Source: Ramlibacter rhizophilus (lineage in GTDB: Bacteria; Pseudomonadota; Gammaproteobacteria; Burkholderiales; Burkholderiaceae_C). Taken from it: a stretch of DNA of 64,000 bases. The DNA is taken from NCBI RefSeq assembly GCF_004681965.1, contig NZ_SMLL01000003.1:1-64000 (forward strand). Direction: 5' to 3'. The position numbers and the translations under genes were made by a program. A model generated the notes under the pieces. It was not told the DNA's origin, ran no database searches, and worked only from the letters and a program-made list of their open reading frames with translations. Shown in pieces: positions 61,743 to 64,000 of this stretch; positions within the stretch are counted from its first letter, which is position 1; every line of letters begins with the position of its first letter.

Positions 61743-63359
61743 ATGCCTCACCGCCGCTTCCAGGACCTTGCCTTGCTCATCCTCGGGGGCGTGGTGGTGA
61801 TTCCCGTGGCCGGTGTGCTTTCCGCCTGGCTGCAGTGGGACGCCCGCAGCGCCGACATCCTGCGCCAGATGGCCGGCACGGTCCTGCTCGAGTACGCGCT
61901 CACCAGCCTGCTGCTGTGCGGCGTGGTGGCGCTGGGTGTCGCGCTGGTCGGCACCGTGTGCGCGGCCGCGGTCACGCTCTTCGACTTCCCGGGCCGCCGC
62001 ACTCTGGAGTGGGCCCTGCTGCTGCCGCTGGCCATCCCGGCCTACGTGGTGGCCTACGCCTACACGGACTTCCTGCAGTTCAGCGGGCCGCTGCAGACCG
62101 GCCTGCGCGCGAGCTTCGGCCTGGAGGGGCGGCTCCTGCCGGAGGTGCGCAGCCTGCCCGGCGCCGCCTGGGTGTTCGTGTTCACGCTCTATCCCTACGT
62201 GTACCTGCTCGCGCGTGCCGCGCTCGGCGAGCGCGCGGCGCACCTGATGGAGGCCGCGCGGCTGCTGGGCGCGCCGCTGCGGCGGCGCATCACCTCGGTC
62301 GCGCTGCCGCTGGCGCGGCCGGCCGTGGCCGCGGGCGTGGCGCTCGCGCTGATGGAGACGCTGGCCGATTTCGGCGTTGCCAGCTACTTCGGCATCCAGA
62401 CCTTCAGCGTGGGCATCTACAAGGCCTGGCTGGCCATGGACGACCGCGTCGCCGCGGCCCAGCTCGCCACCAGCCTGCTCGCGGTGGTGGCACTGGTGCT
62501 GATGCTGGAGGCGCGCGCCCAGCGGCGACTGCGCTTCGTCACCTCGCGCGGAGGGCGCGGCGCGGCGGCCGAGGCGCAGCCGGTTCGCCTGCGCGGCTGG
62601 CGCGCCGGCGCGGCGTTCGGCGCTTGCCTGCTGCCGGTGCTGGCCGGATTCGTCTTGCCGGTGGCCTTCATGCTGCGGCCGCTGGGTGCCGACTGGTCGA
62701 TGCTGCCTTGGGACCGATTCGTGCAGTGGGGCTTCAACAGCGTGCGGCTGGGTGCGATCAGCGCCGCCCTGGCGGTGGCCATCGCCCTGCTGCTGGCGTT
62801 CCGCATGCGCCAGCGGCCCGACGCGGTGACCCGGGGCGTGGTGCAGCTGGCCGGCCTGGGTTATGCGATTCCCGGTGCGGTCATCGTGGTGGGCCTGCTG
62901 CTGCCGGTCGGCTGGCTGCAGCAGGCAGCGCCCGGCCTGCCCAGCGCCTACTGGGTGACCGGCACCATCCTGGGGGTGGTCTGGGCGTATCTGGTGCGGT
63001 TCATGTCGGTCGCGCTGCAGTCGGTGCAGAGCGGCTATGCACGGATCCCCGCCAGCCTCGACGATTCGGCCCGCATGCTGGGAACGGCCGGGCTGGGTCT
63101 GCTGGCGCGCGTGCACTGGCCCCTGCTGCGCCGGTCCGCCATCGCGGCGGGCCTGCTGGTGTTCGTGGACGTGATGAAGGAGCTGCCCGCCACCATGGTG
63201 CTGCGGCCCTTCAACACCGACACGCTCGCGGTGGTGGCCTACCAGCTCGCGCGCGACGAGCGCCTGGGCGAGGCGGCCCTGCCGTCGCTGGCGCTGGTGC
63301 TGGTGGGGATGATTCCGGTGGTGTTGCTCAGCAGGACCTTGCGGCAGCCCCGAACCTGA
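61743..63359 (+). CDS. fbpB: Ferric iron-type ABC permease, FbpB-like fused dimer
   Basis: A 538-residue permease with two BPD_transp repeats, about 12 TM helices. The EAA loops are seen as EAARLLGAPLRRRITSVALP (about 175-194) and DSARMLGTAGLGLLARVHWP (about 440-459). Typical of Fbp/Afu iron importers, where one chain supplies both halves of the channel. The start ATG 61743 follows the divergent promoter region directly. No periplasmic binding protein (FbpA) is encoded beside it; it must be elsewhere or the system is partial. Confidence 0.88.
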   Translation: MPHRRFQDLALLILGGVVVIPVAGVLSAWLQWDARSADILRQMAGTVLLEYALTSLLLCGVVALGVALVGTVCAAAVTLFDFPGRRTLEWALLLPLAIPAYVVAYAYTDFLQFSGPLQTGLRASFGLEGRLLPEVRSLPGAAWVFVFTLYPYVYLLARAALGERAAHLMEAARLLGAPLRRRITSVALPLARPAVAAGVALALMETLADFGVASYFGIQTFSVGIYKAWLAMDDRVAAAQLATSLLAVVALVLMLEARAQRRLRFVTSRGGRGAAAEAQPVRLRGWRAGAAFGACLLPVLAGFVLPVAFMLRPLGADWSMLPWDRFVQWGFNSVRLGAISAALAVAIALLLAFRMRQRPDAVTRGVVQLAGLGYAIPGAVIVVGLLLPVGWLQQAAPGLPSAYWVTGTILGVVWAYLVRFMSVALQSVQSGYARIPASLDDSARMLGTAGLGLLARVHWPLLRRSAIAAGLLVFVDVMKELPATMVLRPFNTDTLAVVAYQLARDERLGEAALPSLALVLVGMIPVVLLSRTLRQPRT

Positions 63360-63362
63360 GCA

Positions 63363-63596
63363 TCAAACCTCGTCGGTGAGGGCTTCGGCCTGCGCTTCGT
63401 GCTTGCGGAAGACGATCTCGCCCGTGGGCACATGCACCACCCGGATCTCGTGGCCGGAGGCCGGAACGAAATTCTTGGCAGCGAGGGCGACCGCCAGGCC
63501 CCGGTCCCCCACCAGCACCTGCTTGCTGCCGCCCATGGGCAGCAGGCGCCCGGACAGGGGCAGGTTGCTTTCGATGCGGTAGTCGGCTGGCGTCAT
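63363..63596 (-). CDS. Small hypothetical protein, 77 residues
   Basis: A short cytosolic protein (MTPADYRIESNLPLSGRLLP...) with beta-strand character: LVGDRGLAVALAAKNFV, then ASGHEIRVVHVPTGEIVFRK and an acidic end. AAGGGAA lies a few bases upstream of ATG 63596. No family recognised. Convergent with fbpB, 3 nt apart, and divergent from the Mut7-C gene across about 195 nt with no obvious other feature. Confidence 0.6.
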   Translation of the reverse strand: MTPADYRIESNLPLSGRLLPMGGSKQVLVGDRGLAVALAAKNFVPASGHEIRVVHVPTGEIVFRKHEAQAEALTDEV

Positions 63597-63790
63597 GGGG
63601 TTCCCTTCGTCTCTCTCGTTCTTTGCAACTTCCGGGCCAGCGGCGGACCCGGCCCGCGCAGCTCCATGTAAGCGGGTCGGCATAGGGTAGCCAGCGGCCG
63701 CCGCCTGTATGTAGGACGAAAGCTCATCGCGCGACCTGGGCTGCGTGCGTGCCGACGCCGCGGTGCTAACGTGGCCCGCTTCGCCGCAGC

Positions 63791-64000
63791 ATGCCGCCAC
63801 GACCGCCCGCCGAACCCCGCTTCGCTGCCGACGCCATGCTCGGGCGCCTCGCACGCTGGCTGCGCGTGCTGGGCTGGGACACCTTCTTCGACGCCACGGT
63901 CCACGATCCTGAGCTCGTGCGGCGGGCCGATGCCGAAGACCGCGTGCTGCTCACGCGCGACCGCCACCTGCTGCGCGCGCTCGCACCGCGCCGGCACATC
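63791..64000 (+). CDS. Mut7-C RNase-domain protein, 3' end beyond window
   Basis: The first 70 codons of a gene cut by the window edge. RFAADAMLGRLARWLRVLGW and DTFFDATVHDPELVRRADAE, then DRVLLTRDRHLLRA, are the opening and second acidic motif of the Mut7-C RNase (PIN-like, DUF82) domain. In many bacteria this is a protein of about 150-250 residues with a C-terminal zinc knuckle, which cannot be seen here. Confidence 0.85.
   Translation, partial: MPPRPPAEPRFAADAMLGRLARWLRVLGWDTFFDATVHDPELVRRADAEDRVLLTRDRHLLRALAPRRHI

Overview
This 64 kb window is a GC-rich, gene-dense chromosome segment. The organism is most likely a betaproteobacterium of the order Burkholderiales, close to Comamonadaceae (Ramlibacter/Variovorax-like). 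The taxonomic guess rests on the conserved blocks dusB-fis-purH, thiD-hemL next to rubredoxin-pilGHIJL, and yqgE-ruvX-pyrR-pyrB-pyrC'-plsC, on the codon bias, and on dispersed GC-rich intergenic palindromes. It is inference, because no 16S or other marker is present. No rRNA, tRNA, CRISPR array, insertion sequence or prophage was seen.

Layout. 1-6.7 kb: a Bcr/CflA-type exporter, a two-gene uncharacterised membrane module (TIGR02587/TIGR02588), serA, an MFS carrier, tspO and a flavodoxin-fold quinone reductase-like gene. 6.7-17.0 kb: a co-directional catabolic cluster of a creatininase-family hydrolase, an NMT1/THI5-type ABC importer with two paralogous binding proteins, a VAO-type FAD oxidoreductase, a RidA-like protein lacking the usual arginine, two tandem Rieske oxygenase alpha subunits and an 8-oxoguanine-deaminase-like amidohydrolase. 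The gene set points to import, N-dealkylation or hydroxylation, deamination and ring opening of an amino-substituted N-heterocycle; the substrate cannot be read from sequence. 17.1-22.3 kb: two methyltransferases flanking a lower-GC accessory patch with a truncated two-partner-secretion transporter (TpsB) and three orphan small membrane proteins that may be remnants of a contact-dependent toxin/immunity locus.

22.3-33.1 kb: a metabolic neighbourhood with a ferritin-like helical protein, a TIGR04283 glycosyltransferase, a sterol-desaturase-family protein, a VKOR-like membrane protein, an SDR, and a tightly overlapping operon of phosphotransferase, TIGR04283-TIGR04282 fusion glycosyltransferase and nucleoside hydrolase. 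This operon is divergent from a VTT-domain/FAD-disulfide-oxidoreductase fusion plus DUF3047 protein. The glycosyltransferase pair is known from arsenosugar-type gene neighbourhoods, but no ArsM/ArsS is visible here. 33.2-37.4 kb: a VapBC toxin-antitoxin pair, an SDR, an ADP-forming acyl-CoA synthetase and a YqaA-family membrane protein.

37.5-64 kb: mostly core genes. They are dusB-fis-purH; hemL and thiD; rubredoxin and the type IV pilus chemosensory system pilG-pilH-pilI-pilJ-pilL (PilL has 2017 residues with an in-frame 9-bp repeat tract); photolyase; and yqgE-ruvX-pyrR-pyrB-pyrC'-plsC, where the dihydroorotase homologue has lost its zinc ligands. Then come a possible PD-(D/E)XK nuclease-fold protein, a divergent Fbp-type ferric iron ABC ATPase and permease with a candidate Fur site between them, a small unknown protein and the start of a Mut7-C RNase-domain gene cut by the window end. 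Apart from the small-ORF and hairpin region at 17949-18466, no stretch longer than about 260 bases lacks a predicted gene.
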